Below are positions 10,316 through 19,383 of a stretch of 31,374 nucleotides of DNA, in pieces. The stretch is from Chara braunii (taxonomy: Eukaryota; Streptophyta; Charophyceae; Charales; Characeae). Positions within the stretch are counted from its first letter, which is position 1; each line of letters opens with the position of its first letter. Under the pieces are notes generated by a model. The model saw only the letters and a program-made list of their open reading frames with translations. It did no database searches and had not been told where the DNA came from. The position numbers were made by a program, and so were the translations under genes. The stretch spans positions 2,846,570-2,877,943 of the forward strand of contig BFEA01000008.1 in the NCBI GenBank assembly GCA_003427395.1, in the 5' to 3' direction.

Positions 10316-10838
10316 GCCCCTGGAGCACTTCCAAACGCCGCTTGCAGACCGCCTGTTGCGGCATCGGTTTAACGAGGAGAGGCAGTTGCGGTATGACATC
10401 CAACAGGTGAACGTGCCAGCGCCCGGGGTTGCAGACTTGGCGACATACTCGTTGCTTTGCGATCGGCTGACGTATGCGGGGGTGTACGTGGACGTGACGC
10501 AGTTGCCCAGCCGGGAGACGACCCGGATATTCATTGAGTTCCGTGCGCTCCAGGTGGCACCCAATTTCGTGCACAGCGTCGCCACCTTCATCGGAGACTT
10601 GACGATCCTCCCGCAGGAGAATCGGGAGCCGGCGCGCAGCTTTGTGCGCGAGTACGCGGTAGAAGCGGCCAGATCAGTGGTCAGAGTGCAAGGACAGAGC
10701 GGGCACCGATTCACAACCCACAAAGTGCTGCTGCGTAGGGCCGAGGACGGACCGATTGCGCTGGTGGTGCAGCTCCCCGCGCTTCTCCCTCCCGCTGCTC
10801 CTCTCAACCTCCAAGCTATTCCCCCTGTCCCGTACTAA
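10290..10838 (+). CDS. Accessory ORF 1 after integrase, unknown function
   Basis: The ATG at 10290 lies in GGATGA and overlaps the end of the integrase frame by 26 bases. It encodes 182 residues. I do not recognise the family. The protein starts with a His/Glu-rich stretch, then has a mixed alpha/beta-like sequence with hydrophobic strands (GVYVDVTQL, RIFIEFRAL, ALVVQLPALLPPAAPL) and a Pro-rich C-terminus. There is no signal peptide or clear membrane segment, so a classical envelope protein is unlikely. The stop TAA is followed at once by the ATG of the next ORF (TAAATG), which would suit coupled re-initiation. It is intact, unlike gag and pol. Confidence 0.6.
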   Translation: MNHHQPEHEPLEHFQTPLADRLLRHRFNEERQLRYDIQQVNVPAPGVADLATYSLLCDRLTYAGVYVDVTQLPSRETTRIFIEFRALQVAPNFVHSVATFIGDLTILPQENREPARSFVREYAVEAARSVVRVQGQSGHRFTTHKVLLRRAEDGPIALVVQLPALLPPAAPLNLQAIPPVPY

Positions 10839-11240
10839 ATGCCTCCTTTCTTCTCCTACACCACCCTCCCCTACCAGCTCACGGCGGGCCCTTATCCCAT
10901 GCGCGAGTTCTCAGAGTACTTGGTGGAGCTAACTGACGTGGAGCCGCTGCTATTCGCCGACGAGGACGCGTGGGAGTTGCACCGGGTGCTGTACAAGTCG
11001 GTGGCGCTGGGGATGTTCCGGTTCTTCGTGGATCACGAAGACCACACTACCGGTGAGCACTTCGTCGTTTACTACGTCATCACGCGACCCAAGCCAGCGG
11101 AGAAGGAAGGGACAATCGTGCTGTACCCATTCGCCCAGCTCCAGACGATCGATCCGGGATTTTTGGAGCTCATACATCTTGAGCTCCTCTCCATCGCGCA
11201 AGCGAGGAAGAGGAGATCCAACCGCGATTGCGGACGGTGA
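10839..11240 (+). CDS. Accessory ORF 2 after integrase, unknown function
   Basis: 133 residues starting immediately after the stop of ORF 1. Not recognised. It is rich in aromatic and acidic residues, with a strand-like core (MFRFFVDHED, EHFVVYYVIT). Its last residues (ARKRRSNRDCGR) look like out-of-frame sequence, because the +2 frame continues a coding-like stretch from about 11205 into ORF 3. ORFs 2 and 3 may once have been one protein, split by an indel in the purine-rich GAGGAAGAGGAG at about 11203-11216. Confidence 0.55.
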   Translation: MPPFFSYTTLPYQLTAGPYPMREFSEYLVELTDVEPLLFADEDAWELHRVLYKSVALGMFRFFVDHEDHTTGEHFVVYYVITRPKPAEKEGTIVLYPFAQLQTIDPGFLELIHLELLSIAQARKRRSNRDCGR

Positions 11241-11752
11241 CGGCCCCGCGGAGAACGTACAACGCGGTCGTCATCCCGAATTACATTGCGCAGCGCGCGG
11301 AGAGATTGGAGGACTTCCCGGAGGAAAGGCCGTTGCGTCCTCCCTCATCGTACTCTCGGCGAGCGCCACCAAAGGCCCCCAAGAAGACGCGGAAGAGGAA
11401 GAGACGCCACCCGTCACCAGGAGCGCAAGGCAGCAGGATCGGCGGTGGCGAGGAGGTGATTCAGCCTGCGAGCGCGGCGACGCTCGTTAAGGAGACTATC
11501 GTGCCATCACCGCCCATTCCGCGTGTGCCCGACCTCAATCTTGATGGAGCCAGGCCATCATCCGCAGCAGCAGCCGGAGGAGGAAGCCGAATGGGATTTC
11601 CGGATCCCATATCCAGACCCCCCGTCCTCGCGGGACCTCTCCGTTCCCACCAACCACCCTGGGGTGCCCCGGTAATTGACCTTAGTAGTTCATCCGAGCC
11701 GGACGGTCCATCCGACCGAGGTGGACTTCATGGTGGAGCCTGCCACCATTAG
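11205..11752 (+). CDS. Accessory ORF 3: basic, disordered, NLS-like and SIM-like motifs
   Basis: The frame has no good ATG start (the open stretch begins at a TTG, 11228), so it is probably the continuation of ORF 2. Pro/Ser/Ala-rich sequence suggests disorder. A strongly basic cluster PKKTRKRKRR at 11378-11407 looks like a nuclear localisation signal. VIDLSSSSEPD at 11672-11704 fits a SUMO-interaction motif: a hydrophobic core followed by serines and acidic residues. These are motif-level readings only. The C-terminal residues after about 11710 look out of frame, and the coding-like sequence passes to ORF 4. Confidence 0.5.
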
Positions 11753-12176
11753 GCTCGAGGCCATCGCGGGGGCGCCGCACCCTGATCCGGCGTGGGAGCC
11801 ATATCTGACACCCCCTTTTCAAGGGTGTATTGCGGCACGATTGGCGGGGACGCTCATCTACGAGACGGGGCAGCGTCCCAATGCGGTGTACCACTTCCTG
11901 GTCTTCGCGGCGCAGAAGCGGGAGCGGCGGCCTTATACCGAGACGCATGTGGTGGTGACGGGTCGAGGGTCCCGATCGGTGAGCAAGCAGGTGGTGCGAG
12001 CGGTGGCAGATCTGGCGCCACGGGTCCTCTCTCATGTGCCGGGGGCTTTCCTTTACCTCTCATTCGTCCAGCATCGTTTCCAGGAGGAAGATGCGCTGAC
12101 GACTCCTGCGGCAATGGCCGCCTTTCTTCCACCTATTCCACCCCCTCTCAATCCCGACATAGATCACTTCATCTGA
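11730..12176 (+). CDS. Accessory ORF 4 before the 3' LTR, unknown function
   Basis: 148 residues from the ATG at 11730, although the frame is open upstream to 11676, so it may be the C-terminal part of a larger ORF 2-3-4 protein. Not recognised. It has strand-like hydrophobic segments (YHFLVFAAQ, THVVVTGRG, AFLYLSFVQ) and a Pro-rich end. The strand/basic/strand pattern resembles ORF 2 in a general way, but I cannot show homology. It ends 338 bases before the 3' LTR. Confidence 0.5.
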   Translation: MVEPATIRLEAIAGAPHPDPAWEPYLTPPFQGCIAARLAGTLIYETGQRPNAVYHFLVFAAQKRERRPYTETHVVVTGRGSRSVSKQVVRAVADLAPRVLSHVPGAFLYLSFVQHRFQEEDALTTPAAMAAFLPPIPPPLNPDIDHFI

Positions 12177-12271
12177 TCACCTTCGTCTACCTCTCCCCTG
12201 TCCTCTCCTTTTCCTTCTCTTTTTCTTCCTCTTCTTTTCCGGATCTAAAGCTCGCGCGACAATACGCGCTG

Positions 12272-12311
<40 letters not shown>

Positions 12312-12514
12312 GATCGGGCCAGCTGACGATGAAGGGGTCGCCCGACCGAATGTATACTATGGGAGGAGGCGATGGAGGATGTGCGATGCATCCACGTAGA
12401 TTAGGAGGATGATCGGGCCAGCTGACGATGAAGAGGCCGCCCGATCATCCAAGATATGATGACGTCAGCAGTCGGGAGACTGCTAATTTTACAGAACCCC
12501 CTGCGTATCACAAA
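12177..12514 (+). other. 3' untranslated part of the element: TA tract and repeated hairpins
   Basis: No gene. A pyrimidine-rich stretch is followed by a TA microsatellite (about 12272-12310). Two related hairpins follow: 12311-12348, and GATCGGGC/GCCCGATC at 12411-12446, both around the shared loop CCAGCTGACGATGAAG. Another hairpin, GCAGTC-GGGA-GACTGC, lies at about 12468-12483. A purine-rich run GGGAGGAGGCGATGGAGGA (12361-12379) is the best polypurine tract candidate, but it lies about 135 bases from the LTR. No tract abuts the LTR as would be expected. Confidence 0.55.
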
Positions 12515-14858
12515 TGTGATAAGCTCAGATCCGTACCGCGTGGCTTGCCGTATCCTTGAGGGAAAACCCCGCGGAAGCCCCGAAGAACGGATGCAAATAA
12601 AAAGGGGTTTTTCCTTCTTTTTGCTTTTGTTTTCTTTTTGAAACGGCCTTTTTCATTTTGTTTGGTTAATAACTCCCGCAGGCGAATAGCGGCCGCGGTA
12701 TGAAAATCAAGAAACGGGTGCGGTTGGGATTTTTTTTTTCAATTTTTGCGCGCGCGCCCAAGCTCTGATTTCTTCGCGCGTCTCGCATCCCCGTTTCTTG
12801 CTTTGCATCCTCGCGCCATCTTCCCTTCTTGCTGCGCGCATTTTCCCCATGCAGGACTCTTCGTCTTCCCCTACGCCCAGCTTGATCCTTACCCTATCTT
12901 CCTCCGCGAAGTGATTGGCGGTGTAGTTCGGATGCTCGGATCAATGTGGAAAGCGGGAAACCACGCACCACTTGGACGGACACCCCAATCACGTAGCCAT
13001 GCAATCCCGCGGGTCGAACCCTCTAACTCCCCACCTCTCTCTCCGGTCCTTCTCATCTACACCCTGCGCCGCCCGCACCTCGCGCTGTTAACCCGCCGCC
13101 TCCCGCGCTATAAATTTGCGCAACCCTCTCCTCTCTCCCTCTTTGATCTCGGCTGCAATGTTGCGCGAGCTATGCGCGAGAGTCCTCGACGCCGAACAGG
13201 CTCGACGAGCCCAAGGACGGGCGGAGTGACGACGTGGGGTGGACCCCGCGGTAGTCTCCGGGCGAAGCAGTCGGAGGGACTGAGCAGTGCTGGGGATTGG
13301 ACGCCGGCCGCGGNAGGGCCTTGTGGCTATGGTGGTCGGTGGTCTTGGGGAATTTTTGAAGGCCGCGCCTGGGGGCGGCAGTTNATTGAAATTTTTGTGT
13401 ACGAGAAGGACTCGCTTTTATCTCCATTGCTGCTTTGTCTATGTATGACGTGTGTTTGAGGCCCCGAGTGATGGGAGNTGGTTCTGCGCATGAGTGATGT
13501 CGAACGTCCATGGATGATTAGATGTCCTGTCAAGTGTTGTTGAATGCATGCNTGTATGTGTGTATGTACTNGTCCGGGCGGGGATGGGGAAACTGAACTG
13601 GGTGACCGTCTGCTTAGGAGTATGAGTGTGTTGATCCGGTTGTTCCCCTCCCCTCCGCGGTCTTTCCTGNGCTCTCGCGCGGTCTCGGCGTAATTCACTC
13701 TCCCTCCCTCTCTCCCTCCTTCCCTTCCTCGATCGCCTTCCTCGGAACTGACAGTCATCGCTTTTAGAGCTTATCGTCCCCGCACCGGTGACGTCAACCG
13801 CCTGCGTCCCCGCGGACGGTCGACGCCCCCGCCAAGGGGAGAAAGCTTAGCTTTCGTCGTCTTCCCCCTACGCACCCTCCTTTTTTTTGAGAGAGAAAAG
13901 TTGCGACGATTGTTGTATGGATTCGGTGTTGGCTCGGATGACCGGGAAGGCGGGATCTTGCCCGTGTTCATCACGTACCTCCGATCGTCTCATTTCGCTA
14001 CCGGCCTTCCCCATCACAGATGACGACAACGTCCACTGCGATGTGGACGTACGGCGCGCGCTGAGGCGGACGAAGCAAGTGTGTTGGCAAGACCCGCAGC
14101 GGGCCTGTGAGATAAGGGGGAACGGGTTTGTGTTGATTGATCGCGTTGATTCCCCGACTCTGATATTGCCTTACACGGGTTTGACGGTGTTGCCCTGGTC
14201 GGCCGCTCACGACGCGTGGCGACCGCAGTTTGATTGTCGCTGGTGTCGCCAGGGGGACTCGTGTTCGTGGCGACGGCTGGTCNTGGGTTACGAGGGAGCG
14301 ACGCGTTTCCCCGAGCTTTCCCGTAGCGCGGGGGCGCTGCCCGCGCAATTTCGAATTCANATGNNGGNGAGTCCTCCCGCCGCTTTACCCTCCCGGAAAC
14401 TTTCGCGCGGACTCTGTGAGTCNGACGCCGAGGCCTGAAGGCCTCGAACCACCCACCTCCACACAAAGACCCGAGGGGTCAGACACTTTGTGAAGTCGAT
14501 GATGAGGCCTGAAGGCTTCGAACCCCGCACCTATCCCCCAAACCCCTGACGATCGAAGTTTTGTCTTCCGCCGCCATGGCCCCCTTCCCCTCGATGCCTT
14601 TCTCCGTCCCGATGCATGGCGGCAGTTCATTTTTGCGGAAACCTTTTTGATTTTGTCGTTTCGGAGTGATTCGACCCCCACACGACTCCGTGGCGACAGT
14701 TCGACTCCGAGAAAAACCTCGGCCACGAAACGAGAGCCTCCCGTTCCGTCCGGGAGACTCAACCCTTACGGCCAAAAATCCTCGGCCACGCCCCTCCTAG
14801 AACTCTGATCGGCGACCCTGTACGGGAAGCTGCAAGGGGGCGTGAGGTTGCGTATCAC
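12515..14858 (+). repeat. 3' LTR
   Basis: Matches the 5' LTR over 12515-14848. It then continues TGCGTATCACA (14849-14859), which the 5' LTR lacks. That extension gives TGTGATA...TATCACA terminal inverted ends for the whole element. The same 11-mer lies just upstream of this LTR (12502-12512). The Ns copy those of the 5' LTR at the same relative positions, with one more at 13314. Confidence 0.9.
13109..13115 (+). promoter_or_regulatory. TATA box in the 3' LTR
   Basis: This is the copy of the TATAAAT at 2481. It could drive read-out transcription into the downstream flank. Confidence 0.5.
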
Positions 14859-14863
14859 ACGCT
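14859..14863. repeat. Right target-site duplication of the LTR element
   Basis: ACGCT, against ATGCT on the left. The A may instead be the last base of the LTR (giving a CA end and a 4-bp duplication); the sequence does not decide between them. Confidence 0.5.
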
Positions 14864-14905
14864 TGATATCCCACCATCTACTTCTCCCACTCACCTCTTT
14901 TTTTT

Positions 14906-15137
14906 AGAAACAAAAACATATGCACAATTCAGAAAAAGACTCAGACACCCCCAGTCAATCCGCTGTACCCCACTCCGGCAAGATTTACTGCCGCAGAGCC
15001 ACCATCTCCGCTGCTGTTGTACCCTATTCCCATCCTACCAGCGAGCCCTCTCACTAGTAGGACGCGTGATATCCCAACATCTCCTTCTCCCTCGATCTCT
15101 TTTTTGAACCAGATACCGGGGCCATTACCCAGCTTCG
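14906..15137 (-). repeat. R-family copy and head fragment, minus strand
   Basis: The 14906-15105 body matches 1740-1886 and carries the uninterrupted target (ACTAGTAGGACGCGTGATAT) that the LTR element hit in the neighbouring copy. A separate hairpin-head fragment, CCGGGGCCATTACCC, lies at 15119-15133. The copies are in tandem in the same orientation. Confidence 0.6.
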
Positions 15138-15769
15138 GCTGAAAAGACGTCTGAGAACACTTCCAGTAATTCGGGAAGCATGGTCAGAGACTCGTCTCAT
15201 TTTTCTCCTATTAAAAACCTAGCAGGACATCCTGTGGAGCTTTTGGGGACCTGCTTGAAGTAAGGGGCTAGGGGCATCAAATGATTCTTTACAAGGACGG
15301 AGAGGGGGAGGAAATAGGGCTGCTCGATGGGTACCGGCTAGAGGGGTCTCTTATCAGATGCGATTGGCGTCAGATAGTCTAAGCTGATTGATGGGTACCG
15401 GATGAGGAGAGGGAACTCTGGCGCGATTGGCGTTGGGTAGTGCTAGTTCACCACCTTGATGACAGAGACTGGGATTCTTGTGGGGGTAAAGAATGTCAGG
15501 GTGATGATGGTGCTCGGCCCCCGCGGAGAAGAGGCTCTCTGAAGTTCTTCACGACAACGGAGTTGGGAAGGACGGAGGTGATTGGGAAGGAGGAAGTTGG
15601 TAGTGGATGCGATTGGCGCTGAAATTTCGGCGGGTACCGGCCACTGCTCGCTAACTTCACCCGGATCAGGCTGCGTTTCTTCCCTTCGATGATGGAGGCA
15701 GGATTGTTCTGTGGGGTTTTTTTCCAAAAAGAGGTTGAGTGGGATGAGTGGGATGAATAGGTGGTTGGT
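15138..15769. other. No gene; short dispersed direct repeats
   Basis: GATGGGTACCGG recurs at about 15327 and 15390, and GCGATTGGCG at about 15360, 15423 and 15608. The first two sets are spaced 63 bases apart, so this looks like a decayed minisatellite. No coding frame is convincing. Confidence 0.45.
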
Positions 15770-16000
15770 TATCAAGCGTCCCACTAGTGAGGGGGCTAGC
15801 TCGTAGGATGGAAATAGGGCACAGCAGCAGTGGAGATGGTGGCTCCGCTGCAGTAAGTCGTGCTGGAGTAAGGTTAAGAGGATATGATGGGGGGGGGTCT
15901 CTGAGTTGTCTCTGAGCTGTTTTCCGAATTTTGCCTAATTTGAAAGCTTCTGTAGTGATTTTCTCAGTACATCCAATTCTTCTTAGTAAAAAAAAAAAGA
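15770..16000 (+). repeat. R-family copy, 5' body with short A tail
   Basis: Starts with the ATCAAGCGTCCCACTAGTG block, continues through the AGATGGTGGCTCCGCTGCAG core, and ends at AAAAAAAAAA (15989-15998). It lacks the hairpin head and second hairpin of full copies. Confidence 0.55.
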
Positions 16001-16017
16001 GAGAGAGAAGATGGTGG

Positions 16018-16470
16018 GTTATCACGCGTCCTACCAGTGAGGGGGCTAGCTGGCAGGATGGGAGTATGGCATAGCAGCAGCAGAGATGGTGGCTCCGCTG
16101 CAGTCAGTCTTGCCGGAGGGGGGTAAAGTAGATTGATGGGGAGTTCTTAGTCGTTTCTGAATTCTGATTAATCATGAAGTTGTTATAGACATGTCTGAAG
16201 CCGGGTAATGGCCCCGGTATCTCAATTCTAAATTTCCATTCTTAGCCAATCAGATTTTTCTAGTAGTTCTTGGTCTCATTTTCATGAAATTTTCTGATGG
16301 AGTTTTCTGAACGTACTTGTTATGGGACACTGGTATCCGGTTCCCAGTTTGTGCCAATTTGTGAAGATATGGTTGTATCTATGGGACGCTGGACCCGGTT
16401 TCCAGCAGGTGCTGCTCCCCACCAATAGATGGAGCNNGNNNNNNTNAAAAAAAAAAAAAAAAAAAAAAAA
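16018..16470 (+). repeat. R-family copy, longest in the window, with A tail
   Basis: Contains the body (from about 16018), the hairpin head CCGGGTAATGGCCCCGG (16201-16217), two versions of the GGGACGCTGG hairpin (16324 and 16382), the CACCAATAGATGGAGC block, and an A tail. Ambiguous bases run from 16436 to 16446, just before the tail. Confidence 0.6.
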
Positions 16471-17550
16471 GATCGCAGAGGTCCTAAAACCCTCGAAACC
16501 CCTAACAAACCCTTCCAAAGTTCTCCAACACTGTCTTACTCCTTCCCGAGCTCGTCCAGGCCTCACACCCCCACATCCTGCTGGGTTACAGGTCAACACA
16601 ACTCACCCCAGCTCCGACCAGCGTCGTCCCAGCAACAACCCTTGGTTGTCCCGTGGAATGCCCACCCCAAAGCATCCCCAAATCTCTCTACCAGGCCTCA
16701 CGCTCCGGCATCAGCACGTTACACGGCAACACCCCAGCACCGGCCAGCGTCGTTCTGGCATCGAACAGCCGCAGATCGCTGAGTATAACAACATCGAAGC
16801 CACCTAAGACGAGTTACTAGAAGTCCCCAGAGTCAAGAGAGTTAAAAAAAAACTAGAGTCCCAACTACTTCGAGTCTTGAATGCGTAGAAGCTTTCATCC
16901 CGAAACCAAAATGCCCTACTGTGGTTGAGCCACCCCCCCCAGCCTACCTCAACCCACATGCTCTCAATACCCAGACTCTACCAGGCCGCACACCCCCAAC
17001 TGCTAGGTTACAGAGTGGCACGACCCACTCCAGAATAACCCCCACCTACTGGGCTACAGGGCGAACCGACTCACCCCGGCTCAGACCAACGTCTCTTAAT
17101 ACCAACTTATCAACAGACAGTGGAGTGCCCTCCGCCCTCGGCAACTCCCCAGATCTCTCTACCAGGCCTCTTGCGCCCGAACAACTCGGGTCACAGGGCA
17201 GTGCAACCACGCCCCAGCACCAGCCAGCGTTGTTCTGGCCTCGTCCATTCACAAACCTCTGAGTTCATGAGCATCAGCAAACACAAGACAAGCCGCCAAC
17301 CTCACCATGACAGTGGTTCCAATGCCTCCAACTCCTTCATGTGCTGGTTACAGTCCTTCCTCAACCCCCTGCATCCCTCCCTCTCAACCCCTCTCCGGCA
17401 AGACTCACCGCAATAGAGTCATTCTCGCTACCGCTGTTGTGCCCTAATTTCATCATGCTAGCTAGCCCCCTTCGCCGCAAGATGCATTACCAACCTTCCT
17501 ACCAAACCATCCAACGTAAGAAACCACTACGACCAGCACCAGTTTGAAAT
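16470..17550 (-). repeat. Left arm of a large inverted repeat
   Basis: Homologous, in reverse complement, to 21290-22375. Matching blocks in order: AGGTCCT and CCAACACTGTCTTACTCC; CAGCGTCGTTCTGGCATCG; CTGAGTATAA; the Pro/Leu-coding-like 16925-17270 block; CAAGACAAGCC; the R-type ACTCCGGCAAGACTCAC block; and CCTTCGCCGCA. Identity looks like 70-80%. Open frames here are Pro/Ser-rich by-products of the repeat and are not called as genes. Confidence 0.7.
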
Positions 17551-18104
17551 TCAACCGAGGTTATATAACATATTGGAAATAAACCAAAAATATTTTCCAG
17601 ATCATATGTAGAACACTCGTTGAGTACAGCAATGAAAATTCAAGGTTTCAATGATGAATCTAACGATTAGAATGACTTAGGCAAAATGAAGCATACAGCA
17701 CGTTGACATATCTACCCACGGCCGTGGAGGGTGGTTTTCTGAACTCCGTGGCGCTTGCCCATACCGCCTTTCGTCCCTTGCTGGAGTTCATACGAAGTCT
17801 TTATACATTAAAAAAAAAAAATCCATGAAAACACCCGAACGAACATCGCCCTTCGAAAATACTTCCCACCGTGGGATCTCACTCCTGTCGGCGGAGACAT
17901 CCTGCCGAACGTTGCCACTCGTCGTCGAAAAGTCGACGTTATCTCAACAACACAGGTGATACCAGACCCTAGGGGTCCCCTGTATAGGCTTGGGAGTAGT
18001 GGTAGGTAGATAGTGAAAGGTGAAATTGAGAGACAAAAAAAAGAAATGGTAGAGATCTGAGAAATATGTATAGTTTCTGAGCCTTCTGGTAAACACATGG
18101 CCTA
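17551..18104. other. Spacer of the inverted repeat, no gene seen
   Basis: AT-rich, with a short A run at 17810-17820. No domain, RNA or clear promoter is recognised. Confidence 0.45.
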
Positions 18105-18181
18105 CGATACAGAGAAGATTACCATGGCTCCTGATAATATGTGTGATGATCCTTGCTTAGGGGCTATGCTAATCTTCCTGT
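18105..18181. pseudogene. Two U6 snRNA fragments, head to head
   Basis: The plus strand at 18105-18134 reads GATACAGAGAAGATTACCAT then GGCTCCTG, the U6 ACAGAGA region with few changes. The reverse complement of 18148-18181 reads CAGGAAGATTAGCATAGCCC then CTAAGCAAGGATC, the same U6 region extending further 3'. The two face each other with a 13-base spacer. U6 is a common LINE template-switch partner, which would explain such chimeras. Confidence 0.7.
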
Positions 18182-18209
18182 GACTGATTCTTTATTTCAG
18201 AACTGTTGA

Positions 18210-18246
18210 ATAACAGACCCATTGATGAATGCAATGAAATAATTTT
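18210..18246. repeat. 37-bp direct repeat, left copy
   Basis: ATAACAGACCCATTGATGAA and 17 more bases are repeated without visible mismatch at 19028-19064. The two copies frame about 780 bases that hold the tRNA-like repeats. Both are followed by T-rich sequence. It may be a long target duplication or a local duplication. Confidence 0.6.
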
Positions 18247-18331
18247 TTTTTTTTATCTCTAAGACTTCCTTTCTTTTTTCTTTTTTCTTTTTTCTACATT
18301 TTTCTCTCAATTTCACCTCACATTACGTACC

Positions 18332-18779
18332 TACCCTACTCCTTTTTTTTTTAAGAATGATTTTATTCTCTTCATCTGAGGGTATCTGGATTTGAACTTG
18401 ACTATGTATTTCAACAGTTCAGGGGTGTACCAACTGAGCTTGGCCCATTGGTTACCTACCCTACTCCTAATTCTGGTCATACGGAACCCTGTAGCAGTCA
18501 GAATCGTGTTCACGAAAGTACATGTGGGGAATGCTCGCGACCTGCAGATGGTCGATACCCTACTCCTTTTTTTGTTAAGAATGATTTTATTCTCTTCATC
18601 TGAGGGTATCTGGATTTGAACTTGACTCTGTATTTCAACAGTTCAGAGGTGTACCAACTGAGCTCGGCCCGTTGGTTACCTACCCTACTCCTAATTCTGG
18701 TCATATGGGAACCCCGTAGCAGCCAGAATCGTGTTCATGAGAGAACATGTGGGGAATGCTCGCGACCTGCAGGTGGTCG
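18332..18779 (-). repeat. 224-bp tandem duplication with tRNA-like unit
   Basis: 18332-18555 and 18556-18779 are near-identical units. On the minus strand each has an A-box-like AGCTCAGTTGGTA or its variant and a B-box-like AGTTCAAATCC at tRNA spacing (18385-18445 and 18609-18669). The units also end with the TGGGGAATGCTCGCGACCTG segment. This looks like a tRNA-derived SINE that was duplicated after insertion. Confidence 0.65.
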
Positions 18780-18956
18780 ATACTGGCCAGGGGACACCTG
18801 GTAGCATCAGGGACCATGCCAACAAGACCAATCCTTGTGCCTCCCCTCAGGTCCCCTCCCCTAGGAACATCAACAGTCTCTGCTCAATGCAGATCGGGGG
18901 ATCCAGTGGTCTATCTCTAGGTGGAGGGCGCCAAGCATGCCCAGGAAGGTACATGA

Positions 18957-19025
18957 GGCCAATCGGGATTGAACCCACGGCCTCCTGAATGCCACTTGCA
19001 AAAGCCTTACCAACTGAGCTACACT
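18957..19025 (-). repeat. tRNA-like element (SINE head)
   Basis: On the minus strand TGTAGCTCAGTTGGTAAGGC (A-box arm) and GTGGGTTCAATCCCG (T arm with B box) are placed as in a tRNA. The expected anticodon stem does not fold well, so this is a tRNA-derived repeat more likely than a working tRNA gene. Confidence 0.6.
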
Positions 19026-19027
19026 GG

Positions 19028-19064
19028 ATAACAGACCCATTGATGAATGCAATGAAATAATTTT
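19028..19064. repeat. 37-bp direct repeat, right copy
   Basis: Partner of 18210-18246. It is followed by a T-rich stretch (TTTTATTTTTATTTTTTTGA). Confidence 0.6.
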
Positions 19065-19383
19065 ATTTTTATTTTTTTGAGCAATGAAACAACTCTAAAA
19101 TACCTGGGGCCTTCAAAAAAAAAAAAAAAAAAAAAAAAAACGAAAGAAAGAAAGAAAAAATTACCTCGGGGCGACGTCGCCCTTTTCGAAAAAAAGGAAA
19201 GGGAAAGAAAAGGAAAAAAGAAAAAAAAACTGTCCAAATTTGTCCAACAACAGTCATGTCAATTGGGCCCTTTATCTTTTTTGTGTTGCCCTTTGGGATG
19301 CAATTTCCACCTGGTACTCCTGGTTGTTGATCCCTACCCTCTTCTCCCGAATATTTTGCCTGTGCCGGAACGGAAAGATAACT
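19065..19383. other. Low-complexity region, no gene
   Basis: Holds an A run (about 19116-19140), an AG-rich purine block (19141-19230) and ordinary sequence up to the TATA pair. Lys-rich and Phe-rich open frames here are artefacts of the A/T runs. Confidence 0.5.

Larger units (their letters stand above)
1887..14858 (+). mobile_element. Full-length Ty3/gypsy LTR retrotransposon, inactivated
   Basis: About 12.97 kb. It has two 2.33-kb LTRs, a PBS matching initiator-Met tRNA, then gag, protease, RT, RNase H, PHD finger and integrase in the order diagnostic of Ty3/gypsy (integrase after RNase H). About 1.9 kb of accessory ORFs follow. No chromodomain is seen after the integrase C-terminal domain. 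Gag/pol carries four in-frame stops (4595 TGA, 7168 TGA, 8777 TAG, 9902 TGA) and at least four frame changes, so this copy cannot make its own enzymes. The element sits inside an R-family copy. The long LTRs and post-integrase ORFs recall large plant Tat/Athila-type elements, but no lineage is assigned. Confidence 0.93.

Noticed and set aside
11528-11560. PDLNLDGARP as an EAR repression motif in accessory ORF 3
   Set aside because: It fits neither DLNxxP nor LxLxL exactly.
10290-12176. An envelope-like gene after integrase
   Set aside because: No signal peptide, membrane anchor or cleavage-site pattern is visible in these ORFs.
16322-16807. A 161-codon open frame with poly-Lys
   Set aside because: It runs through an R tail, an A run and Ns into the inverted-repeat arm. 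It is repeat-derived.
18957-19025. A functional tRNA gene
   Set aside because: A and B boxes are present, but the acceptor and anticodon stems do not pair properly. It is better described as a SINE head.
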